The notes beneath the pieces were generated by a model. That model saw only the letters and a list, made by a program, of their open reading frames with translations, ran no database searches and had not been told where the DNA came from. A stretch of DNA of 50,226 nucleotides, taken from positions 1-50,226 of the forward strand of contig NZ_JAJDOP010000017.1 in NCBI RefSeq assembly GCF_020595095.1, written 5' to 3'. The stretch comes from Microvirga rosea (lineage in GTDB: Bacteria; Pseudomonadota; Alphaproteobacteria; Rhizobiales; Beijerinckiaceae). Shown piece by piece: positions 8,634 to 17,320 of this stretch (position 1 is the first letter of the stretch; each line of letters opens with the position of its first letter). Position numbers and translations under genes: made by a program.

Positions 8634-9457
8634 GTGCTTTTCTCACCAAATACGTGCCGCAGGTGCCCGAGCAGGTCGTTGAAGTCCTTCCGAGCCATAG
8701 TCTCGACTGTGCGTGGGCGCTCGAGTGGAACAACCAGCTCGTCCACGACGCGCCCCGGTCTTCCTCCCATTATCAGGACACGATCAGCCAGGAAGACTGC
8801 TTCCTGAATGGAGTGCGTGATGAAAAGCACCGATTTGTGTGTAGAGGCCCAAATGCGTTGGAGCTCAATCATCATGTGCTCCCGCGTCATAGCATCGAGG
8901 GCTGCGAACGGCTCATCCATGAGCAGAAGCGCAGGATCGTGGATCAAGCCGCGAGCAACGGCTACGCGCTGCTGCATGCCACCTGAAAGCTCTGACGGGT
9001 AATGGTTGGCAAAGGCTTCAAGCCCAACGAGCTTGAGCAGGTCGAGAGCTTTGTCCCGGTAATTTTTGACAGGTAGCCCCATGGCGCGAACGGGCACCAG
9101 AACATTGTTCAGAACGGTCTTCCAGGGTAGGAGCGTGGCCTGCTGGAAGACGATGCCTACGTCCGAGCGAGGCGATTTGACAGGCCGGCCCTTGAGGTGG
9201 ATCTCGCCTTCCGTTGCGGACAAAAGGCCCGAAACGAGCTTCAGCAAAGTGGATTTGCCGCACCCCGAAGGCCCAAGCACGGCCACGAACTCTCCCGGTT
9301 TTACATCGAGCGAGAGATTATCGAGGGCTCTGAGGGGGCCCCTGCTTGTCCCATAGGTGAGCGAGACATCGCGGATCGAGAGACCTGCTTTGTATGCCGA
9401 AGCCGTGTCGACGGTGTGCAAAACCGGCCATAAATTGGGTTGCGCCATCCGGTTCAT
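8627..9457 (-). CDS. ABC transporter ATP-binding protein, SsuB/TauB-like
   Basis: This 276-residue ATPase shows Walker A GPSGCGKST (62-70), a Q-loop FQQATLLPW, the signature LSGGMQQRVAVARGL, Walker B LLLMDEPFAALD and the switch histidine in LFITHSIQEAV. FQQATLLPW and the lack of a C-terminal regulatory domain fit the nitrate/sulfonate/taurine importer class. It starts inside the stop codon region of the binding-protein gene (4-bp overlap), so order and coupling are binding protein, ATPase, permease, permease. Confidence 0.92.
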   Translation of the reverse strand: MNRMAQPNLWPVLHTVDTASAYKAGLSIRDVSLTYGTSRGPLRALDNLSLDVKPGEFVAVLGPSGCGKSTLLKLVSGLLSATEGEIHLKGRPVKSPRSDVGIVFQQATLLPWKTVLNNVLVPVRAMGLPVKNYRDKALDLLKLVGLEAFANHYPSELSGGMQQRVAVARGLIHDPALLLMDEPFAALDAMTREHMMIELQRIWASTHKSVLFITHSIQEAVFLADRVLIMGGRPGRVVDELVVPLERPRTVETMARKDFNDLLGHLRHVFGEKSTC

Positions 9458-10512
9458 TTCGCCGCCTTCCTGAGGACGTCCGTCCGATCCCAGCGGTTGG
9501 CCCCTTCGACGAACTCGCGTGTGATGAATAGATCCGGGTTCAGATCGCCTCGCTTTAGCTGGCCGCTCTGGTGCATCACATCGATAAGGTTCTTGATGGC
9601 ACCCGGTTCATAATCTCCAAAGCGATCTTCCTTGGCTCCGCCGAAGACGATGTCCATGTCGAGCTTGGTGAGTTGGACATTGCTGGCGATGTACCCGGCC
9701 TCCTTCTCGGCGGTCGGCTTCGCCGCAGAATCATAGTCCCAGAAAGCACGGACGCAGCCCTCCAAGTTCGCCCTGCAAGCAAAGTTTGACTTTGCCATCA
9801 CGCGCGCCATCTTTTCGACCAGTTGGGGCTTCTGGGCGATAGTATCATCGTGGGCGATCAGGCCGTTCGAAAAAAGAGACTTGTACTTCTCGGGAATGGG
9901 CAGACGCTTAATTTTCGTGCCGGCCAGAGCCATTGACTCATGCTGGTGGGCGAATAGGCTTAAGGCTTCGACTTGGCCCGAGCTCAACTGTCTCCAGGCT
10001 GCCGGCCCGAGGCCGACTGGCATCACCGCCACATCCTTCATCCATTCCACGCCTGAGTCTTTCATGATCGATTTCAGGATAGGGATGTTGCCCCAAGATA
10101 AGGCTCCGACGCCAAGCTTCTTGCCCTTTAAATCCGCAATTGAATTGATCGGAGAATCTTCGCGTACCACGAATTCAAAAGGGGAAATCGTATACGCGTT
10201 GTAGAAGAGCTTGACGGGGAAGCGCTCGTTCTTGTCCAAAGCTACCAATAGCAGATCGGGGTTTGGTAGGCCGAAGGTAATAGTCTTATTGGCAACTTGA
10301 GGCACTAGGATAGCTGTTCCTTGAACAGCAACGAATTCAGGATCCAACTGCTCTTCTTCGAAGAACCCAAGCTTCTTGCCAAAGATGAGGGCGGAGGTAT
10401 AGGGCTGCCAGGGATTAGGAGCGCCGATCCTGATCTTCTCCGTAGCCGAAGCAGCGCCTACGCCGAAGAAACAAGCTAATGTGGCGAGGAGTGCACTCTT
10501 GAACGTTTTCAT
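9454..10512 (-). CDS. ABC transporter substrate-binding protein (NMT1/SsuA-like)
   Basis: The product has a Sec signal peptide starting at MKTFKSALLATLACFF with cleavage around ASATE. The mature protein begins KIRIGAPNPWQPYTSALIFG, with QGTAILVPQVANKTITFG further on, typical of periplasmic NMT1/THI5-like binding proteins of the SsuA/TauA group. I chose ATG 10512 instead of the ATG 11 codons upstream because the signal peptide begins there. It captures the substrate for the two permeases downstream. The ligand is unknown; co-location with ATC hydrolase and D-amino-acid enzymes suggests a sulfur-containing or D-configured amino acid derivative. Confidence 0.88.
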   Translation of the reverse strand: MKTFKSALLATLACFFGVGAASATEKIRIGAPNPWQPYTSALIFGKKLGFFEEEQLDPEFVAVQGTAILVPQVANKTITFGLPNPDLLLVALDKNERFPVKLFYNAYTISPFEFVVREDSPINSIADLKGKKLGVGALSWGNIPILKSIMKDSGVEWMKDVAVMPVGLGPAAWRQLSSGQVEALSLFAHQHESMALAGTKIKRLPIPEKYKSLFSNGLIAHDDTIAQKPQLVEKMARVMAKSNFACRANLEGCVRAFWDYDSAAKPTAEKEAGYIASNVQLTKLDMDIVFGGAKEDRFGDYEPGAIKNLIDVMHQSGQLKRGDLNPDLFITREFVEGANRWDRTDVLRKAAK

Positions 10513-10573
10513 CTCTAGATTCCCATCTGGTTTGCAGCACTGCATGAGGCTTGAGCGCTCGGCCGGGTTTGCT

Positions 10574-12082
10574 TCACGCTCGTCCTTCTTGTTGATGCCC
10601 TAGAAAGACTGGGCCATTACCGTACAGCCGGGTGCCGGGCTGCAAGCATTTGTAATCCAACTTGGCTGGATTCATGGTAACCGCTGCCGGGGCAGCGAAC
10701 TCGATGATGTTGCTCGTGATAGGAGCGAAATCGGCACGATAGTGGTTTGTGCTTTTAACAACCACGATACGATGCTCCTCCGGGTTCACGCCGACAGCAC
10801 GGAAGCTCTCGCGCTCGACGTACCAGGTACGGACGGATGTCACGACAATGCGCACTCCGCCGCACCGGAGTTGAGCCATTTTACCGAGATTCATCTTAGT
10901 TCCGCCGAGCATGGGCCCGCGAAGGTCGAAGGGACCCTCATGTAGGCGCTCGACGATGAAGGAGCGCCGTAAAGGTTGGTGACCGGGCATACCCTTGCCC
11001 CCAAGGTCGACGACAATCTCGGCGGCTTCTCCGGCGGCATGTGCGAGTGCAGCGGTATCCGGATCGTATAGCAAACCGACGGCGGCGTCCGGTGCGCCGG
11101 CGCGCAGCAGCGCCTCGATAGCCCAGATCGTGTCTGAGGTTGCTCCGCCGCCTGCATTGTCCTGGACGTCTGCCATCACTATTGGCTTGCTTGTCGACAA
11201 GGAGAGAGCCATTCTCACTGCGGTGTCGACATCAGGCAAGTTGACTGCAAAGTGGGCTTCGGTGGCGAGTATTTCCGCCTCCAAGCAAGAGATGGCCCGC
11301 TCAAGCTGTTCCTGATTCGGGCCATACCCATAAACGCAAGGCCTGCACTGAGGCACATCAGCCAAGGAAAAGCCCGTCATGAAGGACAAGCACGTACCCT
11401 CTCCGGCTTCCTTTTCCAGCCTCTCCAAAGTTGAATAGAGGGAGCGACAGGGCTCCTCCATCGTCGTTTGCAAATATATCGGCATCAGGAACGGTATGGA
11501 CCGGAATGTCTTCGCATGACGTGGGCCTCCGGCGAGCAGGGGAGCCAGCAACCGGTAGGCGCGTGCGCCCGTCTCGAGCATGTCCACATGTGGATAGGTG
11601 CGGTACGCGGCAATGCCGTCCGCGATCTGGATCATTTCCGCCGTGACGTTGCCGTGAGAATCCAGTGAGATGACCAAAGGCACATCCTCTCCGATCAGTG
11701 CCCTCACGCGCCTCAAGACTTCCGCATCCGCGTCCTCGACATGTTCGGCAACCATGGCGCCGTGCAATTCCAGAAACACGGCGTCAAGGCGTTCAACCCG
11801 GCGTAGCGCGTCAAGCATTTGCGACATGATGCGCTCGAAGCATTCCCGCTCAAGACGACTGGCGGGAGGAGCGAAGGCATGGATGAGCGGTACGAGCTCA
11901 TGTCCATCCCGCCGTGCAGCCTCGGCGAAACCATGAAGGCTGAATTTGCTCGGAGTCTTCGTGAAGACATCCGACCCAACGGGAATCCCGCCGCCCATCC
12001 AGTCGCCGAAGTCCGCATACTTGGTAGGGAAGGGAGCGAAGGTATTCGTTTCGTGAGCAAAGCCAGCGACTGCAATCCGCAT
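10574..12082 (-). CDS. M81 family metallopeptidase / MlrC-like hydrolase
   Basis: The N-terminus MRIAVAGFAHETNTFAPFPT is the hallmark of the MlrC (microcystin degradation) family, peptidase family M81. Further family features are FLELHGAMVAEH, LVISLDSHGNV and the C-terminal NPAKLDYKCLQPGTRLYGNG. About 502 residues fits the family. ATG 12082 has GGAG 9 bases upstream; an ATG 7 codons earlier is possible. MlrC cleaves linearised microcystin, but most family members are uncharacterised and sit in ABC-transporter catabolic clusters. It is first in the minus-strand operon, 61 bp before the binding-protein start, and divergent from a GntR regulator. A role in amide or ring cleavage of the imported compound is an inference. 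Confidence 0.85.
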   Translation of the reverse strand: MRIAVAGFAHETNTFAPFPTKYADFGDWMGGGIPVGSDVFTKTPSKFSLHGFAEAARRDGHELVPLIHAFAPPASRLERECFERIMSQMLDALRRVERLDAVFLELHGAMVAEHVEDADAEVLRRVRALIGEDVPLVISLDSHGNVTAEMIQIADGIAAYRTYPHVDMLETGARAYRLLAPLLAGGPRHAKTFRSIPFLMPIYLQTTMEEPCRSLYSTLERLEKEAGEGTCLSFMTGFSLADVPQCRPCVYGYGPNQEQLERAISCLEAEILATEAHFAVNLPDVDTAVRMALSLSTSKPIVMADVQDNAGGGATSDTIWAIEALLRAGAPDAAVGLLYDPDTAALAHAAGEAAEIVVDLGGKGMPGHQPLRRSFIVERLHEGPFDLRGPMLGGTKMNLGKMAQLRCGGVRIVVTSVRTWYVERESFRAVGVNPEEHRIVVVKSTNHYRADFAPITSNIIEFAAPAAVTMNPAKLDYKCLQPGTRLYGNGPVFLGHQQEGRA

Positions 12083-12096
12083 GTCAGCACTCCAGA

Positions 12097-12139
12097 TTGA
12101 CATCTCAAAAAAATTTCATAAGCTTCATAAACATGTCAA
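12097..12139. promoter_or_regulatory. Divergent promoter region with inverted TTGACAT/ATGTCAA
   Basis: The short AT-rich gap between the M81 gene and the GntR gene contains TTGACAT (12097-12103) and its inverse ATGTCAA (12133-12139), plus two direct TTCATAA copies around an AAGCTT core. It is the only place from which both arms of the cluster can be controlled, so the GntR protein probably binds here. The exact operator is a guess. Confidence 0.4.
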
Positions 12140-12148
12140 GTGGCGATT

Positions 12149-12877
12149 ATGATGAATCATGACATTTTAACGGCCCCTTCTGAGCCGCAGGAAAAGTTGA
12201 CGGAGCAGGCCTTCCGGAGGATTCATTTAGGAATCCTGTCCGGCCAGCTAAGGCCAGGAGCGCCGGTGACGGAAGTGGACCTGATGGAGCAATTTGAGCT
12301 TACGCGTGCTCCCGTCAGGCACGCCATAGCGCGGCTTGGGCATGAGGGCTGGCTCGTCGCGCAGTCGAAACGCCGTTACGTGGTCAAGCCCATTACCTTG
12401 CGCGATGTCCGAGAGGTGTTCGATCTGCGCAAGCAGCTTGAGCCGGAGGCTGCATTGCGCGCCGCTGGCCGCGTGAACGAAGCTCGTCTCGCACAGTTCG
12501 ACGAGATCATGAGCCAGACCTACGATCCCAATGATGCCGAGAGCGAAACACGGTTTTTTGCCGCTAATTCGGCGCTGCACTGCAGCATCGCCGAAGCGGC
12601 AGGCAACCAGCGGATCACCCAGATCGTGAAGAAGCTCCATGACGAGAGTGAGCGCATCCTTCGTGTCGGCATGCGCTACATCAATTGGAGCCACAATTGG
12701 CAGCACGGCCACGAAGAGCTGATTTCCGCGCTGGTCTCGGGCCAAGGAGAGTTAGCCGCGCAAATCGCTCTCAGGCAAATCAATCAGTCGGAACGTATAG
12801 TCATGGATGCCATGACGGAACTTCTCGACGAAATTAGCTTCGGTCTGGGACCGGACGTTAGGAACACCAAAGTATGA
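12149..12877 (+). CDS. GntR-family transcriptional regulator (FCD/FadR subfamily)
   Basis: The N-terminal winged helix shows the GntR pattern: EQAFRRIHLGILSGQLRPGA, then VTEVDLMEQFELTRAPVRHA and LGHEGWLVAQSKRRYVVKP. The C-terminal part (from about residue 85, VREVFDLRKQLEPEAALRAA) is an FCD effector domain, where conserved Asp/His residues usually bind a metal and an organic acid. ATG 12149 is used; GTG 12140 gives three more residues. The gene is divergent from the transport operon and overlaps the next gene by 4 bp, so it very likely senses a pathway intermediate. Confidence 0.87.
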   Translation: MMNHDILTAPSEPQEKLTEQAFRRIHLGILSGQLRPGAPVTEVDLMEQFELTRAPVRHAIARLGHEGWLVAQSKRRYVVKPITLRDVREVFDLRKQLEPEAALRAAGRVNEARLAQFDEIMSQTYDPNDAESETRFFAANSALHCSIAEAAGNQRITQIVKKLHDESERILRVGMRYINWSHNWQHGHEELISALVSGQGELAAQIALRQINQSERIVMDAMTELLDEISFGLGPDVRNTKV

Positions 12878-13932
12878 CCAGCACTTACGGTCTGACGGCC
12901 AGATTCAATCACATTTCTTTGCTCAGCGAAGAGACTCCTCTGGTCGAGCATAGCAGCTTGGGCGAGCGGCTCTCCGGCATAAGGCTATTCATCAAGCGTG
13001 ACGACATCGCCACTGTTGGCGGCGGGGGTAACAAGCTCCGCAAGCTTGAATTCGCTGTCGGCAAGGCGCTGGAAGAGGGTGCGGATACCCTGGTCACTTT
13101 CGGAGCGCTGCAATCCAATCACGCGCGATTGACCGCGGCCGTAGCGGCTAAGCTCGGCATGCAGTGTGAGCTCGTCCTCTCGAAGCGCGTGCCCCGAAGC
13201 GGAATACTGTACGAAAACAACGGCAATGTGCTGCTCACAAAGCTGTTTGGGGCAAACGTTCATATCCTATCTCCGGACGCTGATCCTCTCGAATGGTGCG
13301 CCCATCACCTGGGAGTGCTGCGGCAGCAGGGGCGGAAACCCTATGTAATTCCTTTCGGCGGATCGGATTGCCTAGGTGCGCTGGGCATGGCGCATTGCGC
13401 GTTCGAGCTTATAGATCAACTCAAGAGGCAGAATGCAAAGGCCGACCACGTGGTCGTTGCCAGCGGGAGCGGCGGCACTCAGGCAGGTCTCCTGGCAGGT
13501 TTGCACGCCGCTGGCTCCGATGCCCGGGTTCATGGCATCAGCGTTCTGCATCCGGCCGAAAAGCTGTGCGAAATCGTCTCCTCCATCGCTAAGGAGGCTT
13601 GCACCGCCATGGGAGATAAGCCCTTCGATGCTTCCAAGGTCCAAGTGAACGATCGGTACGTCGGCGCCGGATATGGCATTCCCTACGACGGAGTTCTCGA
13701 TTCGATTCGCATGCTCGCTGGAACGGAAGGGGTTCTCCTCGATCCGGTCTATACCGGAAAAGCCTTTACGGGGCTTCGGGAACTAGCCGAGCAGGGAGCA
13801 TTTGCGCCAGGCGAGACGGTCGTTTTCATCCACACTGGAGGTCTGCCGGGTCTGTTTGCCTATTCGGACGAGTTCACGTCCGCAGAGATGGTCACAGCCT
13901 CCAGCTCCACTGAAAGCAGGGCTTATGCGTAG
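12874..13932 (+). CDS. PLP-dependent D-cysteine desulfhydrase / L-cysteate sulfo-lyase / ACC deaminase family enzyme
   Basis: The 352-residue product carries GGGGNKLRKLEF with the PLP-binding lysine at residue 54, QSNHARLTAA (substrate loop) and the phosphate-binding SGSGGTQAGL, all typical of the ACC deaminase/D-cysteine desulfhydrase family. The C-terminus has VFIHTGGLPGLFAY. Family members release ammonia with H2S (D-cysteine) or with sulfite (cysteate) to form pyruvate, or open the ACC ring. A desulfhydrase-like role fits the adjacent ATC hydrolase, which yields a cysteine precursor. It overlaps the GntR gene by 4 bp and the ATC hydrolase gene by 8 bp. Confidence 0.83.
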   Translation: MTSTYGLTARFNHISLLSEETPLVEHSSLGERLSGIRLFIKRDDIATVGGGGNKLRKLEFAVGKALEEGADTLVTFGALQSNHARLTAAVAAKLGMQCELVLSKRVPRSGILYENNGNVLLTKLFGANVHILSPDADPLEWCAHHLGVLRQQGRKPYVIPFGGSDCLGALGMAHCAFELIDQLKRQNAKADHVVVASGSGGTQAGLLAGLHAAGSDARVHGISVLHPAEKLCEIVSSIAKEACTAMGDKPFDASKVQVNDRYVGAGYGIPYDGVLDSIRMLAGTEGVLLDPVYTGKAFTGLRELAEQGAFAPGETVVFIHTGGLPGLFAYSDEFTSAEMVTASSSTESRAYA

Positions 13933-14593
13933 CGATAACGAAGCTCGAATCAAAAGCCTAAAGGACGCTCTCTATACATGGGCGCTCGGGGATGAGCGCT
14001 TGAACTCCGATGTCCGCAGCGGGCGGTTCGACGCCGAGGTTGATGAAGACGCAGCGGCCATTAACAGGCGGCAGAATTCGTTCAAGGTCGATCAGGCATC
14101 CACCGGAATCGTCGAACATGCCTCGTTCACCGTTGCGCTCTACAAGGCTTTACGTAAGCGGGATCTCGATGCTCAGGAGGCAGTTGCCGCACTTGTCGCT
14201 GCAATGTCTAAATGGGTGCTGGAGAATGCCGAAGCCTATTCATTCGCGCGGCTCGGCGTTAGCAGGGCAGATCCAGGAGGGGCTTTCAAGAGCATTCGTG
14301 AGAACTTCAAAAAGCGCGGCGAAGAGCGCTTCGGCTCGCATTTCGTCTATGAGCAGGAGATCAGCGATGAAAAGCGATCCTTCGTGAACATCACGCGCTG
14401 CTTGTACAACGACCTCCTACGGTCGATGGGATACCCCGAGGTGATTCCGGTGTTCTGCGCCATGGATACGATCTGGGCGGCTGATGTCACGCATCCCCGC
14501 TATGGCGTACAGTTCGATCGACCCACGACGCTGGCCATGAACGCGGACAAGTGCAGGTTCCAGTTCTCCAAGGCCGGCACCTCCGCAAAATAA
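13925..14593 (+). CDS. L-2-amino-thiazoline-4-carboxylic acid (ATC) hydrolase family protein
   Basis: The 222-residue protein matches the ATC hydrolase family in its C-terminal signature (EKRSFVNITRCLYNDLLRSM, then EVIPVFCAMDTIWAA) with two conserved cysteines and a conserved Asp. Known ATC hydrolases of Pseudomonas open the thiazoline ring of 2-aminothiazoline-4-carboxylate toward carbamoyl-cysteine and then cysteine, but many homologues have unknown substrates. ATG 13925 lies inside the end of the previous gene (8-bp overlap). The family alone names a cyclic sulfur amino acid as candidate substrate for the cluster. Confidence 0.75.
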   Translation: MRSDNEARIKSLKDALYTWALGDERLNSDVRSGRFDAEVDEDAAAINRRQNSFKVDQASTGIVEHASFTVALYKALRKRDLDAQEAVAALVAAMSKWVLENAEAYSFARLGVSRADPGGAFKSIRENFKKRGEERFGSHFVYEQEISDEKRSFVNITRCLYNDLLRSMGYPEVIPVFCAMDTIWAADVTHPRYGVQFDRPTTLAMNADKCRFQFSKAGTSAK

Positions 14594-14681
14594 CAAAAAG
14601 AAGGGCGAAGAATTCCGAGGCCTTTCTCCTGATTCTATATTCTTTGTCTGCTCTGATGACATGCGAGCGAGGACGAACGTC

Positions 14682-15992
14682 ATGGGCCTTTCCTCACAGA
14701 ATCCAGTACAAACCCAGCACCCCTCCGAAGATGTCCCGGATCAGGTGCGTGCTGGCGAACCAACGGTCTGGTTCAACCCTTTCCGTCTACCGACTTCGCA
14801 AGCCTTCGAGGCGGTTGAGCTTCAGGTGGTTGAGGTCGAGGCTGCCGCTGATCGTTGGCGCCGCTTCGCTCCGTTACTTGCCTGTCTCTTTCCCGATGTC
14901 CGCGAGACGGAGGGACGTATCGATTCGCCGCTGCTGCCTTTATCCAATGAACTCTCGGAGCGCGTTACGGGGGATCTCTCGGACACTGTCCTAGTCAAGG
15001 CCGATCATGCCCTTCCCCTCACGGGCACTATCAAAGCTCGTGGTGGCGTCTACGAAGTTCTTGTTTATGCCGAAGAGCTAGCGCTTCGTGAGGGGCTCAT
15101 CGGGCAGGGCATCGGTTACGATGCTCTGTCAAGCGAAGAGGCCAAATCTCTGTTCTCGCAACATACGCTTCTGGTCGGTAGCACAGGAAACCTCGGCTTC
15201 AGTGTCGGCGTGATCGGCCGGGCCCTGGGGTTCAAAGTCGAGGTTCATATGTCGAGCGATGCGAAAGCGTGGAAGAAAGCACGCTTGCGCGATATCGGCG
15301 CGAAGGTCATCGAACATGATGCCGATTACTCGATGGCTGTCGCGGGTGCTCGCGCTTCGGCATCGAAGCGAGGCGCCTGCCACTTCATCGATGACGAGAA
15401 CTCTCGTCTCCTTTTCTTCGGCTATTCTGCGGCCGCCCTTGATCTCGCTTTTCAGATCAGAAGTGCAGGCATTGAAGTTTCTGAAACAAGCCCAGTCGCC
15501 GTGTTCCTTCCCTGCGGAGTTGGGGGTGCTCCTGGCGGAGTGGCCTTCGGCCTTAAAGCGATCTTCGGCGATGCTGTTCAATGCATCTTCGTGGAACCCA
15601 TCGCCTCTCCTTGCATGCTCGTGCAACTCGCTACAGGCATCGAACGCGCAGTCAGCGTTTACGAATTCGGCCTAGACAACGAGACGGCTGCGGACGGCCT
15701 CGCCGTTCCTCAGGCGTCAATGCTGGTCGCTAGATCCATACAGCCGCTCGTCGACGCGGTCGCAACTGTCTCCGATCACAGCCTGTTTTCCTGGGTCGGA
15801 GCTTTGTGGGAAGAGGCGGGAATAAGGCTTGAGCCTTCCGCCGCTTCGGGATTTGCAGCTGTCGCCCCCTATCTCAGGGGCCTGAAGATGCGAGGGGCCC
15901 GGCTTCCCACAACCTGCATTGCCTGGACCACTGGCGGCTCAAAGCTGCCGAGCGATGAATTCGAGAAAGTTCTGGCTCAGGCGAGGACTTAA
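14682..15992 (+). CDS. dsdA: D-serine ammonia-lyase (D-serine dehydratase) family protein
   Basis: The 436-residue product follows the DsdA layout: LPLTGTIKARGGVYEVL with PLP lysine at residue 118, LVGSTGNLGFSVG, a glycine loop CGVGGAPGGVAFGL and EPSAASGFAA near the C-terminus. ATG 14682 is preferred over 14661 because GAGGA stands 8 bases before it, and it places the PLP lysine at the same position (118) as I recall for E. coli DsdA. The enzyme converts D-serine to pyruvate and ammonia; activity on other beta-substituted D-amino acids is plausible. It is 88 bp downstream of the ATC hydrolase, with no clear terminator between. Confidence 0.85.
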   Translation: MGLSSQNPVQTQHPSEDVPDQVRAGEPTVWFNPFRLPTSQAFEAVELQVVEVEAAADRWRRFAPLLACLFPDVRETEGRIDSPLLPLSNELSERVTGDLSDTVLVKADHALPLTGTIKARGGVYEVLVYAEELALREGLIGQGIGYDALSSEEAKSLFSQHTLLVGSTGNLGFSVGVIGRALGFKVEVHMSSDAKAWKKARLRDIGAKVIEHDADYSMAVAGARASASKRGACHFIDDENSRLLFFGYSAAALDLAFQIRSAGIEVSETSPVAVFLPCGVGGAPGGVAFGLKAIFGDAVQCIFVEPIASPCMLVQLATGIERAVSVYEFGLDNETAADGLAVPQASMLVARSIQPLVDAVATVSDHSLFSWVGALWEEAGIRLEPSAASGFAAVAPYLRGLKMRGARLPTTCIAWTTGGSKLPSDEFEKVLAQART

Positions 15993-16029
15993 AAAGGCCT
16001 ATGGTAGAACTGATCTGGCAGAGCATCCA

Positions 16030-17259
16030 ATGAGCAGTCGTGCCTTGGTCAACAGGCGAGAGGGCTTTGCCTTGGCTGCATTAATCTCCGTGTTCGCGCT
16101 GAGCCAAGCCTTTCGCACCCTGCCTGCGATCATCGTTCGCGATATCGAGCAGGCATTTCAGGCGACGCCTGAGCAGATCGGGACCTATGCCGGGATCTTC
16201 CATTTCACGTTCGCCATGATGCAGATCCCGGTTGGGATCTGTCTTGATCGCTATGGCTCTCGGACCGTGGTCCTTGTCTTCACGGCTGTTGCGATCGCTG
16301 GCGCGGGCTTGTGCGCTGTTGCCCCATCGTTTGCCGGCCTTCTGCTGGGTCAGGCCCTGATTGGAGTTGGTTGCTCACCGGCACTTATGGCTTCCCTGGT
16401 CTATATCTCTCGTGAATATCCGTCCGGCAGGTTTGGGCCGTTGTCGGGTCTGATCGCAGCACTCGGCGGCTTGGGTATGTTACTGACCACAACACCGCTT
16501 GCTTGGTGCATCGAGCATACATCGTGGCGTATTGCAGTCGGAGTTCTCGGAGTCCTGTCTGCGCTCAGCCTGCTGGCATGTCTGTCTTTTGTCCATGAGA
16601 GCGCCAAGCCGGCAGGACGCACCGAAACCGTCGCGCAAGCAATCAAGGAGATAAAAACTGTCGTCCGGCGCGACACAGCAGGAATCTTCGTGTTGGGGTT
16701 CGTCACCTATGCAGCCGTCGTCGCGATCCGCGGGCTATGGATCGTTCCAATCTTCGTGAACTGGCACTCCTTCTCATTGAGAGAGGCAGGCTACGTCGCC
16801 TTTGCGATGACAGTCGCAATGATCGTCGGGCCAGCCCTGGCGGGACCACTCGACCCCGGGCCGGCATCAAGGCGTGGAGCAATTATCCTCATCTCGGCTG
16901 GGTTGACACTTGCTCTTGCGGTGTTGGCCCTCGGTGCGGGATTTAGCGCAACCGGCAATGCAGCAGTGACGGTGCTCGTCGGCATGCTTTCATCCGTAAC
17001 TGTCCTGCAGTACGCGTATATTAGATCAAACTACCCGGCCGCTATGATTGGCCGAGCACTCGCAACGTTCAACATGTCCGTATTTCTGGGCATTGCTACA
17101 GTGCAGGGCGCTTCGGGTGCAGTTGCGGCCTGGGCTGTCTCAGCCGGTCTGGAACAGTTCTCCGCCGTGTTGTGCTTCATAGCCGTGACCACGGCGGCGG
17201 GTTTGCTTCTCTTTTCAGTTCTTCCGCGTCCTGTAGAGAGGCTAGTCCGAGCCAGATAG
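16030..17259 (+). CDS. MFS transporter
   Basis: A roughly 409-residue integral membrane protein with about 12 hydrophobic segments. MFS motif A is seen as GICLDRYGSRTVV between helices 2 and 3, with a longer polar loop after helix 6 (ESAKPAGRTETVAQAIKEIK). ATG 16030 begins MSSRALVNRREGF just before the first helix; the frame is open further upstream but overlaps the DsdA gene. It may import or export a pathway substrate or by-product. The presence of both an ABC importer and an MFS protein in the cluster suggests two substrates or an export step. Confidence 0.83.
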   Translation: MSSRALVNRREGFALAALISVFALSQAFRTLPAIIVRDIEQAFQATPEQIGTYAGIFHFTFAMMQIPVGICLDRYGSRTVVLVFTAVAIAGAGLCAVAPSFAGLLLGQALIGVGCSPALMASLVYISREYPSGRFGPLSGLIAALGGLGMLLTTTPLAWCIEHTSWRIAVGVLGVLSALSLLACLSFVHESAKPAGRTETVAQAIKEIKTVVRRDTAGIFVLGFVTYAAVVAIRGLWIVPIFVNWHSFSLREAGYVAFAMTVAMIVGPALAGPLDPGPASRRGAIILISAGLTLALAVLALGAGFSATGNAAVTVLVGMLSSVTVLQYAYIRSNYPAAMIGRALATFNMSVFLGIATVQGASGAVAAWAVSAGLEQFSAVLCFIAVTTAAGLLLFSVLPRPVERLVRAR

Positions 17260-17320
17260 ATGTCCTTTCAGGTGTCTCCGCGCCTTGAGAGGGTGCTAAG
17301 GATTTACTCAACAAGAAGAA

